Below are positions 1 to 5,435 of a stretch of 16,773 bases of DNA, one piece after another. Source of the stretch: Clostridia bacterium. GTDB lineage: Bacteria > Bacillota > Clostridia > Christensenellales > CAG-1252. The notes beneath the pieces are model-generated. The model was not told the DNA's origin. It saw only the letters and a program-made list of their open reading frames with translations, and made no database searches. The position numbers were made by a program, and so were the translations under genes. The stretch's first letter is position 1. Each line of letters begins with the position of its first letter. The stretch spans positions 1 through 16,773 of the forward strand of contig JAEDHM010000015.1 in NCBI GenBank assembly GCA_016296985.1. The letters run 5' to 3'.

Positions 1-16
1 AAAACAAAGGGGGATA

Positions 17-45
17 TTGCAAAAAGGCGGGAAATAGGCTATAAT
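17..45 (+). promoter_or_regulatory. Sigma-A-like promoter
   Basis: TTGCAA at 17-22 and TATAAT at 40-45 are separated by 17 bases, a near-consensus housekeeping promoter. Transcription would begin near base 52, shortly before an AAAGGTG ribosome binding site at 64-70 and an ATG at 73. It should drive the DUF1963 remnant and the two small genes after it, up to the terminator at 854-880. Confidence 0.6.
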
Positions 46-72
46 AAACAATGATACACAAGAAAAGGTGTA

Positions 73-367
73 ATGAAATTTTTTTAAAAAAAAGGAAAAG
101 TCGCTCCCAAAGCGACCAAAAGTAGAAGAAAGTTTTTTGGCTGAGGATAGCGAAACCCACTTGCTTTTGGGCGTGCCTTCTCTTGATTACGGCTTTTACG
201 ACGAAACTATTGATGGTTGGCAAATGCTTTTCCAATTCGATTCTATCGAAACCGACGACGTTGCCATAAACTTTGGTGACGAAGGGGTGTTGTGTTTTTA
301 TATCGATAAAGAAAAGTTGAAAAAGAAAGATTTCTCCGACGTGAGAATAATGCAAATATACAGTTAA
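73..367 (+). pseudogene. DUF1963 (YwqG-like) gene remnant, frameshifted near its start
   Basis: The readable part (137-367 if a TTG start is accepted) has the C-terminal pattern of DUF1963/YwqG proteins: LLGVPS, then WQMLFQFDS, then GVLCFYID, then DFSDV near the end. The same pattern closes the full-length gene at 4305-5189. Family members usually exceed 200 residues, so most of the protein is missing. The frame is open from base 77, but the only ATG with a promoter and ribosome binding site (73) is in another frame and stops after four codons (ATG AAA TTT TTT TAA). Removing one T from the T7 run at 79-85 joins that ATG to the long frame and gives a protein of about 97 residues starting MKFFKKKEK. 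It is therefore either a truncated, frameshifted relic, or a short protein made by slippage on the T7/A8 run. The function of DUF1963 is not established. Confidence 0.6.
86..116 (-). terminator. Hairpin with minus-strand T tract
   Basis: GTCGCT (100-105) pairs with AGCGAC (111-116) around a 5-base loop. Read on the minus strand, the hairpin is followed at once by TTTTCCTTTTTTTT, the layout of an intrinsic terminator. No minus-strand gene ends here in this window. It may be a relic of an earlier gene order, or an RNA structure inside the broken gene that begins at 73. Confidence 0.3.
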
Positions 368-376
368 GGAGTTATT

Positions 377-568
377 ATGGAAAAATTAAAGTGTCCCTAT
401 TGCGGTAGCGAAAACCTAACGAGAATGGACGGCATAGACGCATCAAATAAATTTGGCGCAAGGGTTATGATTGATATCGCTCCCGATATCATTCATTGCA
501 ACGACTGTAACCAAGATTTTCGTGACGAATTGTTTTCAGACCTTCCACCCCTTGACGACAAAATTTGA
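377..568 (+). CDS. Small zinc-ribbon protein of unknown function
   Basis: This is a 63-residue protein with two Cys-x2-Cys knuckles, CPYC at residues 6-9 and CNDC at about 41-44. They are about 31 residues apart, the layout of a treble-clef or zinc-ribbon fold binding one structural Zn2+. The acidic C-terminus (residues 50-61) is probably disordered. There is no signal peptide or membrane segment, so it is likely cytosolic. A TAAGGAG site at 365-371 overlaps the stop codon of the DUF1963 remnant and sits 5 bases before the ATG, so the two genes appear translationally coupled. Nothing in the sequence points to a specific partner. Small zinc ribbons may bind nucleic acid or proteins. Confidence 0.75.
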   Translation: MEKLKCPYCGSENLTRMDGIDASNKFGARVMIDIAPDIIHCNDCNQDFRDELFSDLPPLDDKI

Positions 569-576
569 GGTGAGAA

Positions 577-855
577 ATGAAGATAAAAATTATTGAATAT
601 TTTTGGGCGGTAGGTCATAAGACGAGAAGAAAGGGCTCTCACAAAATGCCCCTTGTTTTAGGGCAGTCCCTTGAAATAAACAGAATGACTTTTAAAGTCC
701 ACAAGATTGAGGGCGGAAAAATCACCCTAAACGTCTTGCGCTACGACGGTACTTTGATTAAAGAGTTGGTGGTTGAAAAGGGCAAAAGCTCTTTTTACCG
801 TCCTTTCTCAATGGATGCCGGACATCAATACACTGTAAAAATCACAAGATTTTAA
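577..855 (+). CDS. Small beta-rich protein of unknown function
   Basis: This is a 92-residue basic protein with alternating hydrophobic and polar stretches (LEINRMTFKVHKI, KITLNVLRYDG, HQYTVKITRF), suggesting a compact beta-sandwich or barrel. There is no signal peptide, transmembrane helix or recognisable catalytic motif. A GAGGTGAG site overlaps the stop of the preceding gene and lies a few bases before the ATG, and the gene ends at a terminator, so it is the last gene of the small operon starting at base 73. Its strand order and its ending (a beta stretch, a Ser/Phe turn, then a final strand) resemble the 96-residue protein at 2821-3111. The two may be distant paralogues, but that similarity is weak and judged by eye. 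Confidence 0.7.
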   Translation: MKIKIIEYFWAVGHKTRRKGSHKMPLVLGQSLEINRMTFKVHKIEGGKITLNVLRYDGTLIKELVVEKGKSSFYRPFSMDAGHQYTVKITRF

Positions 856-880
856 AAAAGGCCCCAAAGGAGCCTTTTTT
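854..880. terminator. Bidirectional terminator between convergent genes
   Basis: An A6 run, GGC, a short imperfect stem with an AAA loop, GCC and a T6 run form a hairpin flanked by A and T tracts. It works on either strand: it closes the + strand small-gene operon ending at 855 and the minus-strand AraC-type gene ending at 882. Confidence 0.8.
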
Positions 881-881
881 C

Positions 882-1751
882 TTACTTTCTTTCTATGGGA
901 ATCCAAATTTCACTAAGGTAATCTGCGCTATCCGTATCTCCGTCGGGATAGGCTTCGATATCAAACTTTCCCGTAGGACGATAGACGGAGGTGGGGAAAA
1001 ACTCGGAAAAGATTTTTTTCCATCCTTCTTGTATGGCGTGAGGCATAGCACCGATGCAAGTGAAGATCAACCAGGTGTTTTTAGGTATCGTGTTTTTTCT
1101 AAAACCTTCAGGGATTTCAATTTCGTTGTCGCAAATGGCGGCGATAGAGTATTCAAAAGTTTTCTCCTTTGGATTTTTATTTTCATAGCAAACGCCGAAA
1201 AGGTATTTTTTATCACTCGCCAAATCTTCAAGTTTATCTACCGTTCCATCAGCGTGGGCCCTTTCCCAAAACTTTGTTATACTTTTAAGGTTTTCATCAT
1301 TTTCAGTAGTCTGAATTTCAACCTTTTCAATCACGTTGAAAGCGTCTTTTTCTTCAATTCTATAATCCATGGTATTTCCTCCCTCTAAGGATATTTTTAT
1401 ACTAAGCGGAGAGAAGGATTTTAGGGTACTTCCCTCGGCTCGGGCTTGGGACGGGGTTATTCCGTGAAACTTAAAAAAGGCCTTTGCAAAACTGTCCGGA
1501 CTGTCATAGCCGTATTTTAGGGCAACGTCAATCACCTTGCGTCCTCCCCTTGAAAGTTCAATTCCGGCAAGAGTCAAACGGCGCAAGCGGATATACTCAC
1601 CGAGAGAATACCCGCACAAAAGACTGAATATCCTTTGAAAATGGAAGGAAGAAGAAAAACCAAGGGAAGCAATTTTTTCATAGCTGATATCCTCAGTCAA
1701 GTTTTCTTCAATATAATCAATAGCCTTTTGTATGCTTAAAACCCAATCCAT
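882..1751 (-). CDS. AraC-family transcriptional regulator with GyrI-like effector domain
   Basis: This is a 289-residue two-domain regulator. Residues about 5-105 are an AraC/XylS DNA-binding domain with two helix-turn-helix units. The family signature is clear in the second unit: VIDVALKYGYDSPDSFAKAF followed by FKFHGITPSQAR. A linker (about 106-127) leads to residues 128-289, a GyrI-like/AraC effector-binding domain (MDYRIEEKDAFNVIEK at its start, ending SEIWIPIERK). Such domains bind small, often lipophilic or cationic drugs in regulators like Rob and BmrR; the ligand here is unknown. The ATG at 1751 follows a weak AGGA site. The gene is transcribed away from the small repressor gene at 2080 and converges on the small-gene operon. 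No efflux pump or other obvious target lies beside it, so it may act elsewhere or on itself. Confidence 0.93.
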   Translation of the reverse strand: MDWVLSIQKAIDYIEENLTEDISYEKIASLGFSSSFHFQRIFSLLCGYSLGEYIRLRRLTLAGIELSRGGRKVIDVALKYGYDSPDSFAKAFFKFHGITPSQARAEGSTLKSFSPLSIKISLEGGNTMDYRIEEKDAFNVIEKVEIQTTENDENLKSITKFWERAHADGTVDKLEDLASDKKYLFGVCYENKNPKEKTFEYSIAAICDNEIEIPEGFRKNTIPKNTWLIFTCIGAMPHAIQEGWKKIFSEFFPTSVYRPTGKFDIEAYPDGDTDSADYLSEIWIPIERK

Positions 1752-1827
1752 ATCTTTTTTTCCTATTTCATTTTAGCAGATGGAGTTTTTAAAATCCCGA
1801 TTTTTTATGCTCACCTTTGACGGAAAT

Positions 1828-1856
1828 ATTATATCACAAATATAAATGTGATAAAA
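1828..1856 (-). promoter_or_regulatory. Promoter and palindromic operator upstream of the AraC-type gene
   Basis: On the minus strand a perfect TATAAT lies at 1833-1828, about 80 bases before the AraC-type start codon, with a poor -35 (TTTTAT at 1856-1851). A perfect inverted repeat, TATCACA (1832-1838), 8 bases, TGTGATA (1847-1853), fills the -10 to -35 spacer. A protein bound there would block the promoter. The weak -35 would suit an activator-dependent or autoregulated promoter. Confidence 0.5.
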
Positions 1857-1948
1857 GAGGTCAAGTATCCCAAATACGATGAAAAAGGAAATAAATTTTC
1901 TTGTTTTCTAAATTTTCTGAATAGTTAGAGTTTTAAGCCCTCCGAAAC

Positions 1949-2035
1949 TCGCAAGATATTGCGAAACTTTATCACGAAAAGTGAAAGTTTGCTACATGGT
2001 ATTGAAAGTTGCGAACGATTGTGCTAAAATATAAA
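1949..2035 (+). promoter_or_regulatory. Promoter with repeated operator-like motifs for the small Cro/C1 gene
   Basis: TTGAAA (2002-2007) and TAAAAT (2025-2030) are 17 bases apart and form a good promoter for the gene at 2080. Around it are a perfect inverted repeat TCGCAA-N4-TTGCGA (1949-1964), a GCGAAACTTT motif (1961-1970), and two direct copies of GAAAGTT starting at 1983 and 2004. The copies are 21 bases, or two helical turns, apart, and the second overlaps the -35. This suits binding of a repressor, plausibly the product of the gene itself. The rest of the 1752-2079 intergenic stretch (328 bases) is AT-rich; apart from the AraC-side promoter and a 5'-UTR stem-loop, I see nothing else in it. 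Confidence 0.5.
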
Positions 2036-2044
2036 ATTGAACGG

Positions 2045-2059
2045 TAGGTCTTTGACCTA
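2045..2059 (+). other. 5'-UTR stem-loop before the Cro/C1 gene
   Basis: TAGGTC (2045-2050) and GACCTA (2054-2059) are perfectly complementary around a TTT loop. The stem lies just after the predicted transcription start and 11 bases before the GGAG ribosome binding site (2071-2074). There is no T tract, so it is not a terminator. It may stabilise the transcript or be a DNA palindrome bound by a regulator. Confidence 0.35.
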
Positions 2060-2079
2060 AACGAAAAAAAGGAGTCCTT

Positions 2080-2283
2080 ATGGGAAGAAAGTTGAGTTAT
2101 AACAAGCTTTGGAAGATGCTTATTGATCACAAAATGAGTAAGGTAGATTTGAGAAAAGCCATTGATCTTGCCCCCAACACGATGACAAAACTTCGCCGTG
2201 ATGAGGAAGTCGCCATGTCGGTGCTCATTCGCATTTGCGAGCATTTCAACTGTAACATAGGGGATATCGTAGACTTGGTTTAA
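2080..2283 (+). CDS. Small Cro/C1-type (XRE) helix-turn-helix regulator
   Basis: This is a 67-residue protein consisting only of an HTH_3/XRE DNA-binding domain of the YozG-like short type. The helix-turn-helix is at about residues 20-41 (SKVDLRKAIDLAPNTMTKLR), followed by the usual C-terminal helices with the EHFNCNIGDIVDL pattern. Such proteins bind DNA as dimers and often regulate themselves and their neighbours. A GGAG site at 2071-2074 precedes the ATG by about 5 bases. The gene has its own promoter with repeated operator-like motifs upstream, and it lies at the head of a run of small accessory genes on the same strand. It could therefore be the local regulator of this region, which is inference. 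There is no sensor domain. Confidence 0.92.
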   Translation: MGRKLSYNKLWKMLIDHKMSKVDLRKAIDLAPNTMTKLRRDEEVAMSVLIRICEHFNCNIGDIVDLV

Positions 2284-2330
2284 AATGTCGCTTGGGTGGC
2301 GACCATTAAAAAAGCTCTTCGGGATATAAT
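2284..2330 (+). other. Hairpin and possible promoter after the Cro/C1 gene
   Basis: AATG/TCGC (2284-2291) pairs with GCGA/CATT (2299-2307, one bulged C) around a 7-base loop. No T run follows on the + strand, so it is a poor terminator. A perfect TATAAT at 2325-2330 follows, but no convincing -35 lies at the right distance. It could start the transcript for the broken gene at 2372 and the genes after it. Confidence 0.3.
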
Positions 2331-2371
2331 ATAGGTGTGAGAAATCCACAAAAAATCCTTAGAAGGAAGAT

Positions 2372-2586
2372 ATGAACAAAAAAGAATTTTCAAACGCTTA
2401 GAAAAGCCATGCTTTGTATTCGCTCGGGATACGGTACCGAGCGTGATCAAGAGCAGTATATGAATTATATGGAATTGTATGAAATGTGCAAAGAGCATCA
2501 TTCCGAAGTCTCCGACTTGGGAATGATACGGACCATTGCGACTTAACCATAAAAACGAAATTATCGTCGACGACGAAGTTGACTAG
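2372..2586 (+). pseudogene. Small gene broken by two frameshifts
   Basis: A good ribosome binding site (GAAGGAAG, 2362-2369) precedes the ATG at 2372, but that frame stops after nine codons at 2399-2401. A second frame is open from 2376 to a stop at 2544-2546 (about 56 codons, including RKAMLCIRSGYG and YMELYEMCKEHH). A third frame, open from 2527, ends NEIIVDDEVD with a TAG at 2584-2586 that overlaps the next gene's AGGAGG, a normal operon stop position. Deleting one base near the A6 run (2378-2383) and one base within 2527-2543 restores a continuous protein of about 70 residues. I do not recognise the family. It is most simply a recently decayed small gene; the alternative is a short protein of 45 codons starting at the internal ATG at 2409. 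Confidence 0.5.
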
Positions 2587-2594
2587 GAGGAATT

Positions 2595-2819
2595 ATGGAA
2601 AACAAGAGAGGTTATAAATACGATCCTGTAGAGGATACTCCCGAGTATCAAGCGATCAAAGATGAACTTGAAGCGAAAATACTTGAAAGAATGGGGGGAC
2701 AAATTACAAGAGGAAACGCCTATATGTACGCTCAAATCAAAAAGGAAATTTTGAAAGAGGAATACGGCATTGATTGGACGCCTCCTCACGTACTCAATCC
2801 TCGTATAAAATTTAATTGA
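2595..2819 (+). CDS. 74-residue protein, stand-alone copy of the C-terminal domain of the 3217-4272 protein
   Basis: This is a small charged, mainly helical protein. From about residue 9 it aligns along its whole length with the last 65 residues of the 351-residue protein at 3217-4272. Both start DP[VI]E, continue with a charged helix, and end GI-x-W-x2-P-x-V-[LM]-NPR-[IV]-x-F-[DN]. The near-identical tail (YGIDWTPPHVLNPRIKFN here) suggests a defined module, perhaps an interaction or recognition element. I do not know an established name for it. A strong AGGAGG at 2585-2590 sets the start. The next gene begins 1 base after its stop, so the two are translationally coupled. There is no signal peptide or membrane segment. 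The function is unknown. Confidence 0.8.
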   Translation: MENKRGYKYDPVEDTPEYQAIKDELEAKILERMGGQITRGNAYMYAQIKKEILKEEYGIDWTPPHVLNPRIKFN

Positions 2820-2820
2820 T

Positions 2821-3111
2821 ATGAAATTGACTTATACTTACAACGTTCACGGTTATTCCGGCGGAATGATGCTTTCAAATTCGGTATCAGGGGAATGGAT
2901 ACTTGATACTCTTGCGATGGGGATAACCCTAGTCGGTCCAAACCCCGAGGTGCAAATAGTGTTAATAGGCAAAAGCGCAGATAGGGCAACGATAACAATC
3001 AAATATCGTAACAATCAAAGCATGACTTCCCTAAGCCTTAATTCTATTTATACTTTCAGCGATTCGGCAAACGCTTACGGCTTTTCCTACACCTTTTCAC
3101 TGAAAGCATAA
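2821..3111 (+). CDS. Small beta-rich protein of unknown function
   Basis: This is a 96-residue protein rich in Ser, Thr, Tyr and short hydrophobic stretches (VQIVLIG, ATITIKY, IYTFSD, GFSYTFSL), suggesting an all-beta fold. It has no cysteines, no signal peptide and no recognisable catalytic motif. The start codon follows the preceding stop (2817-2819) by 1 base and has no clear ribosome binding site of its own, so translation probably depends on the upstream gene. Its order of strands and C-terminal pattern loosely match the protein at 577-855. In both places a small beta-rich gene sits in an operon with other small genes. It is unrecognised and no function is proposed. Confidence 0.7.
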   Translation: MKLTYTYNVHGYSGGMMLSNSVSGEWILDTLAMGITLVGPNPEVQIVLIGKSADRATITIKYRNNQSMTSLSLNSIYTFSDSANAYGFSYTFSLKA

Positions 3112-3166
3112 AAGTTACGTCGTATAAGCCGGATTTTTTTGAGTAATCGTCGTGAAGTATATTAAA

Positions 3167-3188
3167 ACGCCTTTTGAAATAAAGGCGT
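3167..3188 (+). other. Perfect 8-bp stem-loop in the intergenic gap before 3217
   Basis: ACGCCTTT (3167-3174) and AAAGGCGT (3181-3188) are perfectly complementary around a 6-base loop. It lacks a + strand T run, so it is not a typical terminator. On the minus strand only TTTT follows. A weak promoter-like pair (TTTTTG 3136-3141, TATATT 3158-3163) would place the stem at the very 5' end of the mRNA for the gene at 3217, where it could protect the transcript. Confidence 0.4.
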
Positions 3189-3216
3189 AATTATCATTAG
3201 GAAAGGAGATAAATCT

Positions 3217-4272
3217 ATGCCTGACAAAGTATATCCCCATATTGAGGAATATCAAAATTTGAAGCCGAAAATTGACAAGGCGTTAAAAGAAAACGCTTCC
3301 TTAGTTGAAAGGGAGAAAAATTATTTTACAGTCTACAACAAACTAAAAACCCTTCTTTTCCGTATAAGGGATAAAGAGTTTTTAGAGAGAATTGTCAAGG
3401 CGAACAATCAAGCTTTGATCCAGGCTCGCAACAAAATTTTGCCCTATGAAGAGGTTATTTCCATCCTTGTTGAGGATATCGACAATTATGACCGTGAAAA
3501 CAAAAAACTGATTGATAAAATCATTGAAAAAGGCAAGATTGAAAGCAAAGAACTTGAAGTGATTTTTCCTTACCTCAATCTTCTTTCCGACGATGATTCA
3601 GCCCAAGATAGAATCCCCTTAAATTTGGTTCATTTCTTTTGTAAAAACCCAACGGAAAGAAGTGATCTTTCTTCTCACGAAAGGGCAATTTTCTTCTATC
3701 TTCTTATCAAAATCAAAAGGAAGACAAGATATAATTTCGCCTATCCCATTCTTGCGGACAAACTTGTCTCCTTGGTTATTTCCACCGAAGATATGCCCTT
3801 GGTAGCAAGGTACAATATTCTTTTGACGGCAGGGGATTATTACGTCAGCGCCTGTCAAAGAATAAGGGCAATGAACTGTTTTCATTCCGCATCCGAGGTA
3901 GCAAAGGAAAAAGGCGACCTTGAGGCATCGGCTTACGCCTTGCAAAAGTATTTCAGAATAAACAAAAGCTTGCCCGAGGAGTTGCGCATAAACCCCAATA
4001 TTGATGCCATAAACGAGGAGTATAAAGATTACGCAAACATAGTTATTCAAGGCGTAAACGCATCAGTCCTTAACGTCGATCCTATCGAATTCTCCGAAGA
4101 ATTTGCGGAAGTCTTCCAAGAAGTTATGTGGAAAGTTGAAGAGGAAATTGACAAGGAAGGAGACCTTCACGTCGCTATTCAACGCTGGACTATAATGGAA
4201 AAATATTTTGGGGAAATGGGTATTTCTTGGAAAAACCCCATGGTTATGAATCCTCGCGTTACGTTCGACTAA
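3217..4272 (+). CDS. Large helical protein with C-terminal NPR-tail domain, function unknown
   Basis: This is a 351-residue, highly charged, almost entirely helical protein without signal peptide or membrane segments. Residues about 10-130 are Lys/Glu-rich and likely coiled coil. Residues about 170-255 contain paired amphipathic helices with an Ala/Tyr pattern (YNILLTAGDYYVSACQRI, then MNCFHSASEVAKEKGDLEAS) that resembles TPR-type repeats, hence a possible protein-binding scaffold. The last 65 residues form the same module as the 74-residue protein at 2595, ending ISWKNPMVMNPRVTFD. A strong AAAGGAG at 3202-3208 sets the start, and a 105-base gap with a stem-loop separates it from the genes before. 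The DUF1963-type gene follows 32 bases after its stop. The family is not recognised. A scaffold that recruits the small neighbours is a guess from the shared module. Confidence 0.8.
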   Translation: MPDKVYPHIEEYQNLKPKIDKALKENASLVEREKNYFTVYNKLKTLLFRIRDKEFLERIVKANNQALIQARNKILPYEEVISILVEDIDNYDRENKKLIDKIIEKGKIESKELEVIFPYLNLLSDDDSAQDRIPLNLVHFFCKNPTERSDLSSHERAIFFYLLIKIKRKTRYNFAYPILADKLVSLVISTEDMPLVARYNILLTAGDYYVSACQRIRAMNCFHSASEVAKEKGDLEASAYALQKYFRINKSLPEELRINPNIDAINEEYKDYANIVIQGVNASVLNVDPIEFSEEFAEVFQEVMWKVEEEIDKEGDLHVAIQRWTIMEKYFGEMGISWKNPMVMNPRVTFD

Positions 4273-4304
4273 ACGCAATTTGTTTTATTCGAGGAGCTAA
4301 GGTT

Positions 4305-5189
4305 ATGGAAAAGATATTCGTAAAGGTAAAAGGACAAGCATTAAAGGATGGCGTTGTAATTTCAGAAGCGGAAACCGTTGTTCCCTACAGACGGGGCGGA
4401 AGCGTCCAACTTCCCGACGTTACGCCTTTCAACACCAACGTTTGGCTGTCGGGTGACGACGGCTATAATATGCGGTGGCTGAGTTTTACCGAGGACGGTT
4501 TAGTTCAGTATTTTTACAGCGATTACTATGCTTTTGAATATGGGAGAATCCACGCTGAAAAGGAAATCAGAGGAGAAAAAATGGTCTTTGATTTTACTCT
4601 TGTCGAACTTGAAAAAAATCCCGATTACGCCATCGCTTTAAAGGTGAGAAAGGCCTTACCCGAAGAAGACGTTGACGCGTGTAGCAAGTTTTTCGGCAAT
4701 CCTTGTTTGCCCGAATATCTGTGCGATAAATATCCCGATGATTCTGTATTTTTCGCTCAAATACGTTGTGAAGATTTAAAAGACCTTGATCCCGATTGCC
4801 GTCTTCCTCACGAAGGATATTTGTACTTCTTTTTAGATGCGGAAATGTATCCAAGCGAACAACTTTATATGATGGTTGACTATTGTCCCGAAGAGCCCGA
4901 ATACGTCGTTGACGATTACAACCTAGACGGCAATATAAAAGGACTTAACGACAGTTACGTCATCACCTTTGAAAAGGTTGACGCCGACTACGAGGGGACA
5001 AAACTTTTAGGTCGCCCAAGCAACGACGTCGACGACGAAGGGAACAAGGGCGGTTTGCTTTTGCAGTACGACCCTTTGGATTTTGACGTACCATTTCTTT
5101 CTTCTTGCGACGGTTACGCCTTCGTCTTTTTCGGCAAAACTTATGAAAAACAGTTTAGTGATGCGGATTACGTGGTGCATCGTTCGTGA
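4305..5189 (+). CDS. DUF1963 (YwqG-like) family protein
   Basis: This is a 294-residue protein with two parts. Residues about 1-100 form a beta-rich N-terminal region of unknown type. Residues about 130-294 match the DUF1963/YwqG pattern: SVFFAQIRCEDLKDLD, then LPHEGYLYFFLDAE, then LLGRPS, LLLQYDP, DGYAFVFFG and FSDADYV at the end. Its C-terminus parallels the gene remnant at 73-367. The protein is rich in Asp/Glu and Tyr and probably cytosolic. The role of DUF1963 is not established; the family has been noted among accessory and immunity-type gene neighbourhoods, which would suit this region. The ATG at 4305 is chosen because GAGGAG (4291-4296) lies 8 bases before it, whereas an upstream in-frame ATG at 4227 lies inside the preceding gene. 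A strong terminator follows. Confidence 0.85.
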   Translation: MEKIFVKVKGQALKDGVVISEAETVVPYRRGGSVQLPDVTPFNTNVWLSGDDGYNMRWLSFTEDGLVQYFYSDYYAFEYGRIHAEKEIRGEKMVFDFTLVELEKNPDYAIALKVRKALPEEDVDACSKFFGNPCLPEYLCDKYPDDSVFFAQIRCEDLKDLDPDCRLPHEGYLYFFLDAEMYPSEQLYMMVDYCPEEPEYVVDDYNLDGNIKGLNDSYVITFEKVDADYEGTKLLGRPSNDVDDEGNKGGLLLQYDPLDFDVPFLSSCDGYAFVFFGKTYEKQFSDADYVVHRS

Positions 5190-5212
5190 TTTACAACAAT
5201 TTTTAAAACCTC

Positions 5213-5235
5213 GGGGGGTGCTTCCCCCTTTTTTT
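5213..5235 (+). terminator. Intrinsic terminator after the DUF1963 gene
   Basis: A G-rich arm ending at 5218 pairs with CCCCC (5224-5228) around a TGCTT loop, followed by T7. It is a strong Rho-independent terminator closing the accessory gene run. Confidence 0.9.
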
Positions 5236-5277
5236 ATTCTTTTTGCTTTATGAATTTTTACTTTTTTTCTTGTCCAA

Positions 5278-5406
5278 TTTGACAATTTGTCGTCAAAAGT
5301 GTGAAAAATGTGGATTTTTGAGTAAAAAAAACATAGTTTTTTTGAAAAAAGATAACAACTTATGTATAAATAGGGGTTTACAATGCAATAAGAAAAGTAT
5401 TATAAT
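5278..5406 (+). promoter_or_regulatory. Promoter of the ppa-to-lysC operon, with upstream inverted repeat
   Basis: TTTACA (5377-5382) and TATAAT (5401-5406) are separated by 18 bases, 30 bases before the start codon of the pyrophosphatase gene. Upstream, TTTGAC (5278-5283) and GTCAAA (5292-5297) form an inverted repeat with an 8-base spacer, about 80 bases before the -35, which could bind a regulator. The 5236-5435 stretch is very AT-rich and I see no gene in it. No other convincing promoter appears until 14917, so this one probably serves the whole ten-gene operon. Confidence 0.7.
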
Positions 5407-5435
5407 TATATAACTAAGTTATTGAGGAGATGACT

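Noticed and set aside
1029..1388. Plus-strand 119-residue open frame
   Set aside because: It lies antisense inside the AraC-type gene, which has clear family motifs on the minus strand.
3167..3188. Stem-loop as a terminator of the 2595-3111 genes
   Set aside because: The stem is perfect but no T run follows on the plus strand, so it is listed only as a structure of unknown role.
4227..4304. Upstream extension of the DUF1963 protein from an ATG at 4227
   Set aside because: It lies within the end of the preceding gene without a ribosome binding site, while the ATG at 4305 has GAGGAG at the right distance.
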